The notes under the pieces were generated by a model, which was not told where the DNA came from, did not search any database, and saw nothing but the letters and a program-made list of their open reading frames with translations. 64,000 nt of DNA from Paenibacillus planticolens (GTDB lineage: Bacteria > Bacillota > Bacilli > Paenibacillales > NBRC-103111): contig NZ_WHNZ01000013.1 of NCBI RefSeq assembly GCF_013141725.1, positions 124,001 to 188,000 on the forward strand, given 5' to 3'. Every line of letters starts with the position of its first letter. Within the stretch, counting starts at the first letter, position 1. Both the position numbers and the translations under genes were made by a program. Shown here piece after piece: positions 55,767 to 64,000 of this stretch.

Positions 55767-57353
55767 TCAATGCTTAAATACGAACGAATTATGCCATTTT
55801 AAAAAGTCTTTATTTGGTGCACAATCTTTGGGATAATAAATCATTTTGTTCTCATACTGCTCTAATATTATCTTTATTGTCGTCTCACAAAAATTTGATA
55901 TTACAACTTTGTAATCTACTGAAATTGTTATGTAACCTTTATCAAACGCTTTATCTAATAGAACAGATAAGCATATCCCATTTGATGGATCAAGACGAGT
56001 ATCTTTTCTTTGAGCCCACGGTATAATATGCGAGGCAACTAAAAAATCCTTTGAACTGATGCCGGTTATCGCACATCTATACCCATAATTAAATTTCACC
56101 TTGTCCGCGAATACTTTATGACCTACTCTTCGCTTTTGAATCCCAACATAGTCATCAACAAAGAAATCCATCATTTGTTGTCTTTGAAGCATTTCAATTT
56201 CGATGTCCAAATCTTCAAGATAGGTTTCTTCAAGATCAATACTTGCTATATTAAGAAGTCCGATAAAATCATTCTTAGTAATTTTAGTCAGCCTGTTCTG
56301 TTTTATAAAATATTCGCTAAGTACACCTTTATCTTCAAAGTTCCACTTGAAACTTTCAAGATCCGATGCATGAATTAGGAACGGTATTGGTTTAATAATT
56401 TCTGCACGTATTTTATTAGAGCTCAAAAACTCAATTGACTTAATCTTTCCAAACCCAAAGAAGTTAGATTCATTAATCCCAGATGACTTTGATGATCGCC
56501 TGAAAATAAAGAAGTCACCTGTATGCACTTCATTTAAGTCATTCGACTCCCATTCATAAAACCTAAAATCTACTTCTCTAGACTGCTCGTCACTATCAGA
56601 GTCAAAAATAAAATATTGGGTTGTTTCCAATTCAATTTCTTCCCTAACTATATCAATAAGTTTATTGTTCGGATTGACAAAAGTTGAATTAGATTCCTCC
56701 CAATTTTCCTCGACACCTAGAAAAAGGATGTTATATCTTGTTTCATTTACTTTCTCTAGTCGAAGAATAATGCCTAATACACTTTCCGGCACCCCGCTTT
56801 GATATGCACTAAATTGACTTGGATAACTCTCCCTCAACATTTTTGAAAACTCTTTATCCCAGAATAATCTTGTTCGTGCAGTTTTTCTATTCTCCATAAT
56901 AAAATGAGCTTCAAATTTCTTTCCTCTATGAACAAAAACAATGTCTCTTTTTTCACCGTGAATAATGTTATCTAAATTAAAAAAAGATCTAATTTCTTTT
57001 GGTATCCCGGTTCCTCTATGTAAAAACGCGGATTTATCGAGTTGCTTTTGTGCTACTGAATCTGATATTACTGTCCAGGAAAAAGAAGAAACCATTTCTT
57101 TTATTGCTTTTACTTCAAATCCAAGCCCAATAAGAAACGTATTTGATTCATCTCCACCACTGAATTCACTTGATTCTAATTCATTTCCATTAGCATATCT
57201 ATTAGCGATACCAATAACATACTTTGGTGGATATTCTTTACCATCAAATATAAGTGCAAACTTAGTAGGTCTTCTATTATCAGGTATTCCATACGAGTCA
57301 ATTTCTTCAATAGCTTTCAATATGTGCTGCCTATTAATATTCTTTGGAATCAT
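55767..57353 (-). CDS. ScoMcrA-like HNH restriction endonuclease (type IV-like)
   Basis: This 528-residue protein starts at the ATG after GAAGGG. The first 80 residues (IPKNINRQHILKAIEEID, then PPKYVIGIAN and FLIGLGFEV) form a domain seen at the start of McrA/ScoMcrA-like enzymes. The middle 300 residues should read modified DNA. The C-terminus is an HNH_2 nuclease with YGYRCAITGI, ASHIIPWAQ and LDPSNGICL. ScoMcrA cuts methylated or phosphorothioated DNA. Here it neighbours an Ssp-like phosphorothioation operon, so either its target is different or it is tamed by context. A diagnostic sulfur-binding domain cannot be confirmed by eye. Confidence 0.75.
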   Translation of the reverse strand: MIPKNINRQHILKAIEEIDSYGIPDNRRPTKFALIFDGKEYPPKYVIGIANRYANGNELESSEFSGGDESNTFLIGLGFEVKAIKEMVSSFSWTVISDSVAQKQLDKSAFLHRGTGIPKEIRSFFNLDNIIHGEKRDIVFVHRGKKFEAHFIMENRKTARTRLFWDKEFSKMLRESYPSQFSAYQSGVPESVLGIILRLEKVNETRYNILFLGVEENWEESNSTFVNPNNKLIDIVREEIELETTQYFIFDSDSDEQSREVDFRFYEWESNDLNEVHTGDFFIFRRSSKSSGINESNFFGFGKIKSIEFLSSNKIRAEIIKPIPFLIHASDLESFKWNFEDKGVLSEYFIKQNRLTKITKNDFIGLLNIASIDLEETYLEDLDIEIEMLQRQQMMDFFVDDYVGIQKRRVGHKVFADKVKFNYGYRCAITGISSKDFLVASHIIPWAQRKDTRLDPSNGICLSVLLDKAFDKGYITISVDYKVVISNFCETTIKIILEQYENKMIYYPKDCAPNKDFLKWHNSFVFKH

Positions 57354-57543
57354 ATAATCGAACCCTTCTACGAGTTAACTTAAATTAATTCTTATAACTA
57401 TAGTATATTTCATTGCCGTCGTATTTAGATAGATTGTTAATGATATTATAATTACGCGGGGAAACTAGAGTAGAAACTAAAGATGACTATTTTTTCGTAG
57501 TCAGTTTCAAAGCATTTAATTATTAATCAAAATAAAAAAAAAA

Positions 57544-57557
57544 AGACCCTTGGGTCT
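57544..57557 (-). terminator. Rho-independent terminator after the 72-residue protein gene
   Basis: AGACCC-TT-GGGTCT is followed on the minus strand by a run of more than ten T (57543-57531). Confidence 0.85.
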
Positions 57558-57558
57558 G

Positions 57559-57777
57559 TTAAAAAAGCGAATCTGCTAAATACCAATCCTGATCTTTTTT
57601 ATACCAGACAGTAGAGTTCTGTCCCTCTTCCTCGTTTGTTACTTTTAACATAATTCCCTCGTGTTCCTCATCCCACGCAGTAAAATAAATCGCATGATTA
57701 TCCCTGCCATCGTATGTGAGATTATAAAATAAGAACTGGTCCTCAATCTGAGCAATCAGCTTTTCTTTTGAATTCAT
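57559..57777 (-). CDS. Uncharacterised 72-residue protein
   Basis: A small acidic protein with the pattern HAIYFTAWDEEHEGIMLK and VWYKKDQDWYLADSLF, probably a beta sheet. It starts 3 bp after the stop of the preceding gene, so both are one transcript, closed by the terminator at 57544. No family was recognised. It may be an accessory of the restriction/modification group. Confidence 0.6.
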   Translation of the reverse strand: MNSKEKLIAQIEDQFLFYNLTYDGRDNHAIYFTAWDEEHEGIMLKVTNEEEGQNSTVWYKKDQDWYLADSLF

Positions 57778-57780
57778 TAC

Positions 57781-58155
57781 TTAATCTCCCTCTAAATAAA
57801 AGATTGATTTTCCAATACAGAACACTCTTTTTGCTCGAAGAACTTCTTTACCGGAATCTATATCAATAAAGCTTTCACAAAGATAAGGGTTGTATTTAGC
57901 CTTATTATAGTGCTCCAGATCTAATTCTGTCGGAATCGTTGAAATTTTATCACCAATAATAAACGCATGAACATTTTTCCTTTTTTCCCTTAGAACTCTT
58001 TGTCTTCCTTTTTGGCTTACTTTAAACAACACATTCTCTAATAAAAGCGAATGTTCATGTGCAACAATTTTTCCTGTTCGATGATCTTTTACCGATAGAC
58101 AGCGTTTATGAAGATTGTAGTAAATGGCAACTTTTTGATGGCCTTCATTGTTCAT
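57781..58155 (-). CDS. Uncharacterised 124-residue protein
   Basis: A basic protein with QKVAIYYNLHKRCLSVKD, then a Lys/Arg-rich stretch (SQKGRQRVLREKRKN, 47-61) and a VRxG-free beta C-terminus. The layout recalls small phage-type DNA- or RNA-associated proteins with no fixed function. It follows the Ssp-like operon after a terminator and leads directly into the 72-residue protein gene. Confidence 0.6.
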   Translation of the reverse strand: MNNEGHQKVAIYYNLHKRCLSVKDHRTGKIVAHEHSLLLENVLFKVSQKGRQRVLREKRKNVHAFIIGDKISTIPTELDLEHYNKAKYNPYLCESFIDIDSGKEVLRAKRVFCIGKSIFYLEGD

Positions 58156-58296
58156 ATTCTCACTCAGCCCATGGAAATTTTTTTATTAGTATGGCTCCAT
58201 GCACTATATTCAATACTTTCCAAGTGGGTTCCTGAGGAATAATTTTTTCATATTGTAATTTGTTTGACTAATCGCGATAAAATAGAGCAAAAAAAA

Positions 58297-58320
58297 GACC
58301 GTCGAGAAGACTCGACAGTC
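58297..58320 (-). terminator. Terminator after the Ssp-like operon
   Basis: A GTCGAG-AAGA-CTCGAC stem with extra GAC/GTC pairs is followed on the minus strand by TTTTTTTT. It lies 9 bp after the PP-loop gene stop. Confidence 0.85.
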
Positions 58321-58328
58321 GATTTTGT

Positions 58329-59129
58329 TCAAATTGTACATACACAAGGCACTGTATCATCCTTTTGTTTCAAAAACTTCGTTATGCCTTCACGATCCAT
58401 TTGTTCTCTATATTGCCTTAGTGTGAAAGGCCCACCATCTTTTTTCAGAATCGAAACATCTTTTTCAAAGTTTTCTCTAAAGCGTTCTTCCATTTCTTCT
58501 TGAAGCTGGTATTGATTTGGCCATATTTTATATAACTGTGCATAGTGCTCATATCCACCTCGAACACATCTTCCTCCACAATTCGCATGGGAGAAACCAA
58601 GATCGTACATCCGCGGCAGCTTGATTCCCCAATCTTCCTGAATAATCTTTTTAACATTCATATCTTTAATAAATGTATCGATCATTGGAAATCTTGTTTC
58701 AATTGGTTCAAGCGGATAATGCTCATAAAACTTTGTGAGGTTCTCTGCACGATGCTTTTCATGAGGACCAATTCCAAAATAGAGAATTGGTTCTAATTTT
58801 TCTTGATCTCTTAACTCCTCTAAAAAAATCAAAGTTTGACGCACCTTAAGCTCTTCAGAACATTTAGCTAGTCTAGAATTACCCAAAAACCGATCGTCAA
58901 TGAATACCTCTTCTGGAGTTCTTCCATCCGTACGATAAGTAATATCAACTCCAATATAATCCGAGATCTCGTTCATAAAACGATAATTATCTTCATCTTC
59001 CCAAAGTGTGTTGGTAAAAAATAGAATACAATTATCTTTGCCATGGGTTTGCACCATATTATAGGCTACATATGCCGAGGCAGCCCCGCCGCTGAACATG
59101 GCTACATGTACTGGTCTTCTAAGTGTCAT
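58329..59129 (-). CDS. PP-loop ATP pyrophosphatase / PAPS-reductase-like protein (SspD-like)
   Basis: This 266-residue protein has the PP-loop MFSGGAAS (11-18), PHEKHRAENL at about 122-131 and Cys-rich ANCGGRC (182-188) with Cys90, which could bind an Fe-S cluster. It belongs to the PAPS-reductase/DndC-like group that adenylates DNA for sulfur insertion. It is the last gene of the operon with DUF4007 and a large ATPase, the gene set of Ssp-type single-strand phosphorothioation. A classical cysteine desulfurase (SspA) is not in the window; it may lie beyond 64000 or be a host enzyme. Confidence 0.75.
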   Translation of the reverse strand: MTLRRPVHVAMFSGGAASAYVAYNMVQTHGKDNCILFFTNTLWEDEDNYRFMNEISDYIGVDITYRTDGRTPEEVFIDDRFLGNSRLAKCSEELKVRQTLIFLEELRDQEKLEPILYFGIGPHEKHRAENLTKFYEHYPLEPIETRFPMIDTFIKDMNVKKIIQEDWGIKLPRMYDLGFSHANCGGRCVRGGYEHYAQLYKIWPNQYQLQEEMEERFRENFEKDVSILKKDGGPFTLRQYREQMDREGITKFLKQKDDTVPCVCTI

Positions 59130-59141
59130 TTCCCTTCCCCC

Positions 59142-62100
59142 TTAGTTAGCAATCTCCTCAAGAAGTTTCCATACCAAATATTTAAGTTCTTCTTGAGGAA
59201 TTGTTCTTCCCGCGCTTTTAATAAGCTGCTTTGCATTATTTAAAACAACTTGGGATTTATGCGATAATTCAACCTTAGTAATCGAACCAATTTGATCATT
59301 TCCATCATGGATTTGGATCAGATGATCACTTTCAATATTTGATTGGAGTTTCTCCCATTCAGTCTTCAAATGAGCTAAAAACATTTCATGAGTGGTATCT
59401 GACCATTCATGCCGTCTTACGCCAACTAACTGCTCAGTTAAGTCGTCAATCCAAGATTCCTCATTGCCTTGTACTAGAGCCTTAATTAATTTATTAGACT
59501 GTTTTAAAGAAGTATGTTGAGTTTGAGCCCACTCTACTAAGCCATCCCGACTAGTGAATCCGGTAGTCGAATAGATAAACTCCATTATACCATTTGCATG
59601 GTTTTTAAAAGAACTTTCAATTTCTGTTTTTATTTTTTCTAGATTTGAAAAACCATCAGACGAATAGCTGCAATATAATAGATCTAGCGCTTTATGAGGA
59701 TTTACCTCACTTAACCTAATAATACTTTTTAGCTCTATTGCATCTTCCGACATCTTCTCTGATATTTGAGTAATTCTTGGAAGTGATCTTAACCATACTA
59801 ACAGAACATCACTTCTTAAGAGACGACGCTCAGAATAATTACTTTCGTGATCCCCAAATAGATTTGTGAGCTGCTTACAGAATTGTCCCATTTCATTTGA
59901 CATTTCATAATACTGATACAAGTAGACTTCATCGTTTTTCATCATCTCATATATGACTTCTGCATCCATATTTGAAACGAACATATCGTTTGCAAAAAAC
60001 AATAGTTGATCCCAGTGATCTCTTAATAAAGCTACTAAAAGGATCGGAATTACAGGTTCTCTAATCCCATAAGGAGGTTTTTTTAATATTCCTGTTAGAT
60101 CAGAAAGCTTACCATTTTTGTTATCATTAATTTGTTTAATTAAAGCAACACGAAGCTCCATTAATTCCAGAGTGGGTATTTCATCCAAATTTTTGAGATC
60201 AATAAAATTATTCTTTAACGTTGTAGCGTAAATTAAATAGTCCGGCCCTTGTCCTACAATACCAATATTATCATCCTTCTCATTCACAAGTATATTGTTT
60301 AGAACATTAATAGCTGCACGATACTGAACGTTATTAAGCTTCTTTCTGTTAAAAGAATCATTTCTGATCTCTGGTGTTTTTGGATATAATTCTTCCATAA
60401 GTAGACTTAACCATTGTTCTAAAATCATTTCACTCTTAATCGTAACCGTCGTACCATTAATTATCCATTCAATATCATTTGAGAATTTCGTGAATTGTTG
60501 TAGGTATTGATTAATTTGATAAATAATATCCTCTTTTATTAAGAGCAACTCATTATTAACCCTATTGTCTAAAGAGATAAATTCAGAATCTAGCAATAAC
60601 TCATTTACAATCGCAAATTGTTTTAATGATTTCTCAATCATTTTTGTCGTAAAGATAGGAATTCCGGCAATAGCATTTAACGAGCTGGATGTTTTAATAA
60701 TTTCAATAACAGACTGACGATGACGTTCATCCTCTATTAAAACGTAGAATATTATAGCATCTGACGAATAATCAGAGGTCAAATTACTCTGATCATTAAT
60801 AAGATCCGAGCTCCAGATCGGAACCACATTAGCAAATCTTGTTATACTTTTCTCATCGTTATAATCTCTTGCTAAGTAGAAGCGTTTAGATATGTTCTCT
60901 TTGATAATAGCCAACTTCTCAGCCTTAGTTTGAATAAGAATTTCTTCTTTATCTTGAATAATTCTATTTATATCTACCGAACTTCCATCGTTTATTTCCC
61001 AATTCCCCAAATTTCGATTAAATCTTAAAGACTTTCTTTGAGTTAACAACTCTAATACTCTAGACAATTCCTCTTGTGAAACTCCTAGAGCCCAACTCAA
61101 TAATTCGTCAGATATAGGGTATTTAGATTGAAAACTCACTAAATTCCACAATGTTATAAATTTAACAATCCGTAAGCCAAGATAGGTTTCATTTTCTGAA
61201 ATCTTTTGCTTTACTTTTTTATACAGTTTGATAGGTTCGAAAATATCATCATGATAATTTTCATGTTCATGATAAAAATAATCTAATAACTTATCAACAT
61301 AATACCAACCTGAGTCATACTCTATATGTTTCTTTAACCCAAACGGTTCAATATCTTCTAAGAAAGTGAAAAGAGTTCTTTCGTTTTGTGAGAGTAAATT
61401 AGATAAATTAGGAAGCAAACCTAGTGTAGCTGGATGAATAGGTCGCATTCCATTAATAACCATATTTTCAATTTCGGTATCGGTTAATGTTGGAAACATG
61501 GGGTATTTTTTAAGTCCCATTAACACAGTTCCTACGTCCGGCAAATCTGCCCTAGAGTTAATTCCCATCTCAATCATAGCCCAATGAGCTAATCGTATAA
61601 ATGAAACAGAATCACTTTCTATGTAGGCCATACGGTAGCGTTTTTCAATCCTCTGTAGCTCTTGTTTTATTTCCTCTTCATATATAAAAGAATATTGCCG
61701 TAAATTGCGATGTGTAATCAGTAAGACATGTAGAACATCTGATGCATTTGCCAGTTCCGCTAAATCCTGCAAATCTTGCATTGTCTCATGTATATTAGCC
61801 AACCCAAGGGTTTGAAGGTATCTTCCGAATTCATCATAGACTAGAAAAATTCCCGTATCTAGTTGCTCTAGTGCGCCTAAAATAAATTGGATCTGTTCAA
61901 CAAAATTATCTTCATATTCGACAATTAACTCAGAACCAGAGGTTAGATTAGGATAAATTGATCTAAACCAATTTATCTCCCTTTTATTAAAGGTTTTAAT
62001 TTTTTCTTGCCAATCATTTAAGCTCTTCTCTGCTTTTTTTAGATACTCAAGAAAATCTCTATAAGTATTTGGATACCTCTCTTGCCAAAGAGCAATTGTT

Positions 62101-62573
62101 TCAAGAATTTTACCAGATTCATTCGGTAGTATTATTTGAATTCCATGATTTCTTAAAGTTCTTAGTATTGATTGAATAACAGTATTTCTAAATTTCCCTT
62201 TAACCCCGTTTATCACTACAGGTAAATACTTTTTATCTAGCTTTTTTATTTGGACTAAATCTTGATGAATTGAAGCATCAACACTTTCGTACTTGATAAG
62301 CAGAGAGTTAAATGTTTCATCATCGAGCGATTTAGCAACAATACTTGAAACAATATTACCCAAAAAAGATTTACCCGTGCCATATGGACCAATGACCATA
62401 TGTGAGTGTGATCCTTCTCTAGTCAAAAAGCCCTTAAGAAGACTTGATATCGCATCGGCATGTGAAGGTGTCGGCATATATTTTTTAAATATCTCTGTAT
62501 TACCTAAATCAAGCTGAATATTGATACTTGACTTAAAACTTAGCATTTTTTTTTGATCTATGTTAGTACTCAA
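59142..62573 (-). CDS. Large P-loop ATPase of the Ssp-like system (SspC-like)
   Basis: This 1,143-residue protein begins at TTG seven bases after GGAGG. It has Walker A GPYGTGKS (62-69) and Walker B GIFLVYDEFGRYL (241-253), then about 850 residues of helical sequence without known domains. In the Ssp systems known from Vibrio and E. coli the ATPase SspC works with SspB and SspD to place phosphorothioate on one strand. BrxC-like and DUF6079-like ATPases have a similar start, so this alone does not prove the system. Neighbours decide it: DUF4007 immediately before (2-bp gap) and a PP-loop protein immediately after (12-bp gap). Confidence 0.68.
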   Translation of the reverse strand: MSTNIDQKKMLSFKSSINIQLDLGNTEIFKKYMPTPSHADAISSLLKGFLTREGSHSHMVIGPYGTGKSFLGNIVSSIVAKSLDDETFNSLLIKYESVDASIHQDLVQIKKLDKKYLPVVINGVKGKFRNTVIQSILRTLRNHGIQIILPNESGKILETIALWQERYPNTYRDFLEYLKKAEKSLNDWQEKIKTFNKREINWFRSIYPNLTSGSELIVEYEDNFVEQIQFILGALEQLDTGIFLVYDEFGRYLQTLGLANIHETMQDLQDLAELANASDVLHVLLITHRNLRQYSFIYEEEIKQELQRIEKRYRMAYIESDSVSFIRLAHWAMIEMGINSRADLPDVGTVLMGLKKYPMFPTLTDTEIENMVINGMRPIHPATLGLLPNLSNLLSQNERTLFTFLEDIEPFGLKKHIEYDSGWYYVDKLLDYFYHEHENYHDDIFEPIKLYKKVKQKISENETYLGLRIVKFITLWNLVSFQSKYPISDELLSWALGVSQEELSRVLELLTQRKSLRFNRNLGNWEINDGSSVDINRIIQDKEEILIQTKAEKLAIIKENISKRFYLARDYNDEKSITRFANVVPIWSSDLINDQSNLTSDYSSDAIIFYVLIEDERHRQSVIEIIKTSSSLNAIAGIPIFTTKMIEKSLKQFAIVNELLLDSEFISLDNRVNNELLLIKEDIIYQINQYLQQFTKFSNDIEWIINGTTVTIKSEMILEQWLSLLMEELYPKTPEIRNDSFNRKKLNNVQYRAAINVLNNILVNEKDDNIGIVGQGPDYLIYATTLKNNFIDLKNLDEIPTLELMELRVALIKQINDNKNGKLSDLTGILKKPPYGIREPVIPILLVALLRDHWDQLLFFANDMFVSNMDAEVIYEMMKNDEVYLYQYYEMSNEMGQFCKQLTNLFGDHESNYSERRLLRSDVLLVWLRSLPRITQISEKMSEDAIELKSIIRLSEVNPHKALDLLYCSYSSDGFSNLEKIKTEIESSFKNHANGIMEFIYSTTGFTSRDGLVEWAQTQHTSLKQSNKLIKALVQGNEESWIDDLTEQLVGVRRHEWSDTTHEMFLAHLKTEWEKLQSNIESDHLIQIHDGNDQIGSITKVELSHKSQVVLNNAKQLIKSAGRTIPQEELKYLVWKLLEEIAN

Positions 62574-62575
62574 GC

Positions 62576-63472
62576 CTACACCTCCTTAGATGCATATTCA
62601 TTCTTCAAGTACTCTAAGGGAGTAATCTCTGGCCAACGAATAGTATCAATACGGTTTGTTCTAACAAACCGTATTGGATACTTAGGATGCTGAGTTAACA
62701 ATTCTAGAGCACTTACGATGTTATTTCTTTTAAAATTAAATACTCTGCCCCACAGGCCAGGTAAATGTTGAATTTGCTCAACTGATAGAGAATCAATATT
62801 ATTGATTTTTCCATAATCAAGTAAACAATACATAAGTGCTGGCAGTCCAATTTCTTCAATAGTAGGACTATTTTTATATATAATACCCTCTCGTTCACTT
62901 AATAATTGTAGTTGTTGGATTGGGCTCTGAATAACCTCCTCAGGGTCAGAATCTTTCTTTGATCCTGAGGTATACAGTAAGATTAAACAATCAATATCTC
63001 GTTTTAAAGAATTATCTGAAACAGTCTTACTTTCATTTTGCATCACCCAATTTTTCAATGAATTTTTCAACTCATTGATAGAGATTGCATTTTCGCCAAC
63101 TATATTAAAAAACCAATACCAAGTAGTTGCGGGTTCTCTATTAGACACAAGATGATAGTGTAGTAAGCTAGCAGTTTCAGGATATCGAATAAAACGATCG
63201 TACTGATAGAAAATAGAAGCGAATTCAGTTAACTGATGGACCGTCTTCTTCTCTAAATTACGTCCCTCTTCAGCTATTTTCATTGATATAGTCCAGTATC
63301 TTGCGGACTTTATCATATTCTTCCCCAATCCTACTTTTTCAAAGGCAGCATCATCATAGAAGAAGCGTGGGTCTTCTTTAAGACTACGTATCATTTTTGA
63401 CATCCAGTTTGGTCGTAAATAGAAACTTTGGTGTTGCCCATAACCCATGAAATATTCAATTCCTTCCGGCAA
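62576..63472 (-). CDS. DUF4007 family protein (SspB-like)
   Basis: This protein has about 298 residues from a TTG at 63472 (or from ATG at 63448). It has the DUF4007 start: GYGQHQSFYLRPNWMSKMI and DDAAFEKVGLGKNMIKSARYW at about 11-59. In Ssp systems SspB carries this domain and nicks one strand of DNA at modification sites. The next gene starts two bases after its stop, and its own start lies six bases after the FtsK-like stop, so the operon is tightly coupled. I cannot verify the nickase residues by eye. Confidence 0.75.
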   Translation of the reverse strand: MPEGIEYFMGYGQHQSFYLRPNWMSKMIRSLKEDPRFFYDDAAFEKVGLGKNMIKSARYWTISMKIAEEGRNLEKKTVHQLTEFASIFYQYDRFIRYPETASLLHYHLVSNREPATTWYWFFNIVGENAISINELKNSLKNWVMQNESKTVSDNSLKRDIDCLILLYTSGSKKDSDPEEVIQSPIQQLQLLSEREGIIYKNSPTIEEIGLPALMYCLLDYGKINNIDSLSVEQIQHLPGLWGRVFNFKRNNIVSALELLTQHPKYPIRFVRTNRIDTIRWPEITPLEYLKNEYASKEV

Positions 63473-63478
63473 GTAGGT

Positions 63479-64000
63479 TTAAAGCAATGATGTAATATAG
63501 TCAGCAGAATCAATTTCTTTCTTTTCAAAGTACTTAAGTAACGAGCGTTTAACAATAGTTGTCAAAAAGGGGCTCTTTCCCCTTTTAATGACGGGAGCAT
63601 CTGTTTTGGCTAGAAAGTCTCCTTTACCAGCTAAGCGTTCAGCACCTTCTTCACCTAGTATAATTGTTGAGGCATGGTGATCCGTTGCTCTTAAAGCAAG
63701 TCTTGCTCCCAAGTTGTTTCGAATATTTGTTGGTACGATATCCGCTTTAGGATTTTGGGTACAAATAATTAGATGAATACCAGCGGCTCTTGCTTTCTGT
63801 GAAAGTTTTAATATAGCTGTTTCTACTCGTGCAGAGATTGTTTTTTCTTGCATCATAAAATCAGCAAATTCATCAAATACAAGAACAATTCTTGGTAAAG
63901 ATTCATCCATTACTTCTTTATACTGTTCGATGCTTGTAACAGTCTCACGAGCAAAGAGAGTATATCTTTTTTCCATTTCGACAATTAGATTCTCCAATAC
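63479..64000 (-). CDS. FtsK/SpoIIIE-type DNA translocase, partial (5' end outside window)
   Basis: The visible 173 residues carry Walker B VLVFDEFADFM, ARAAGIHLIICTQNP and NIRNNLGARLALRATDHHASTIILGEEGAERL with GKGDFLAKTD, the classic second half of an FtsK motor domain. The frame is open to the window edge. Being directly upstream of the DUF4007 gene, it may be a DNA-pumping subunit of the modification or restriction machinery. FtsK/HerA-like motors are known in other phosphorothioation restriction systems (DptH), but this assignment is contextual. Confidence 0.75.
   Translation of the reverse strand, partial: VLENLIVEMEKRYTLFARETVTSIEQYKEVMDESLPRIVLVFDEFADFMMQEKTISARVETAILKLSQKARAAGIHLIICTQNPKADIVPTNIRNNLGARLALRATDHHASTIILGEEGAERLAGKGDFLAKTDAPVIKRGKSPFLTTIVKRSLLKYFEKKEIDSADYITSLL

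Noticed and set aside
1..64000. CRISPR arrays, tRNA and rRNA genes
   Set aside because: No regularly spaced direct repeats with unique spacers and no recognisable tRNA or rRNA sequence were found by eye.

Overview
The window looks like a genomic island from a low-GC Gram-positive bacterium, most likely Paenibacillaceae. The evidence is AT-rich sequence, strong GGAGG-type ribosome binding sites (RBS), frequent TTG/GTG starts, an RsfA-type sporulation regulator and a broken copper-amine-oxidase-like stalk protein of the kind common in Paenibacillus. No rRNA, tRNA or CRISPR array was seen. Family assignments are read from motifs, without database searches.

Layout. 1-1650: a partial TetR regulator divergent from a ketopantoate-reductase-like oxidoreductase. 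1763-8466: a RiPP (ribosomally made, modified peptide) cassette on the minus strand. It has a strong promoter, a 60-residue precursor, an attenuator, a radical SAM/SPASM enzyme fused to an HExxH domain, a peptide-arginase-like protein, a GNAT acetyltransferase and a P-loop kinase-like protein. A small tyrosine recombinase follows. Near-identical 119-bp noncoding repeats sit at 1763 and 8348, and a deleted third copy at 14432 closes a second cassette of nucleases (LAGLIDADG, PD-(D/E)XK, broken HNH) and a DndB-like pair.

14754-28732: a broken stalk-protein gene and a CPBP protease scrap; a Septu-like HNH + ATPase pair; a DUF262 + HEPN pair; a run of minus-strand genes (phosphoesterase, WYL regulator, leucine-rich-repeat protein, Api92-like protein); then an IS3 remnant joined to a decapitated resolvase. 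29225-36586: a large GTPase-TOPRIM fusion, possibly an undescribed defence effector, beside three broken genes (two recombinases, one small gene), then RsfA-like and excisionase-like regulators. 36923-40710: three overlapping tyrosine recombinases between nested palindromes (a RIT-type element).

40774-52908: a minus-strand block of WYL regulator, AddB-like nuclease, AddA-like helicase-nuclease, a membrane zinc-ribbon protein, a PLD-helicase-DUF3427 protein and a NUDIX hydrolase. 52969-55600: a frameshifted HIRAN gene, an IS110 copy with an in-frame stop, and a small ScoMcrA-head-like protein. 55767-64000: a ScoMcrA-like HNH restriction enzyme, two small genes, and an operon resembling Ssp-type single-strand phosphorothioation (FtsK-like, DUF4007/SspB, large ATPase/SspC, PP-loop/SspD) that leaves the window. 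Overall this is an accessory region rich in defence genes with many decayed mobility genes. The two most novel-looking items are the arginase-containing RiPP cassette and the GTPase-TOPRIM fusion.
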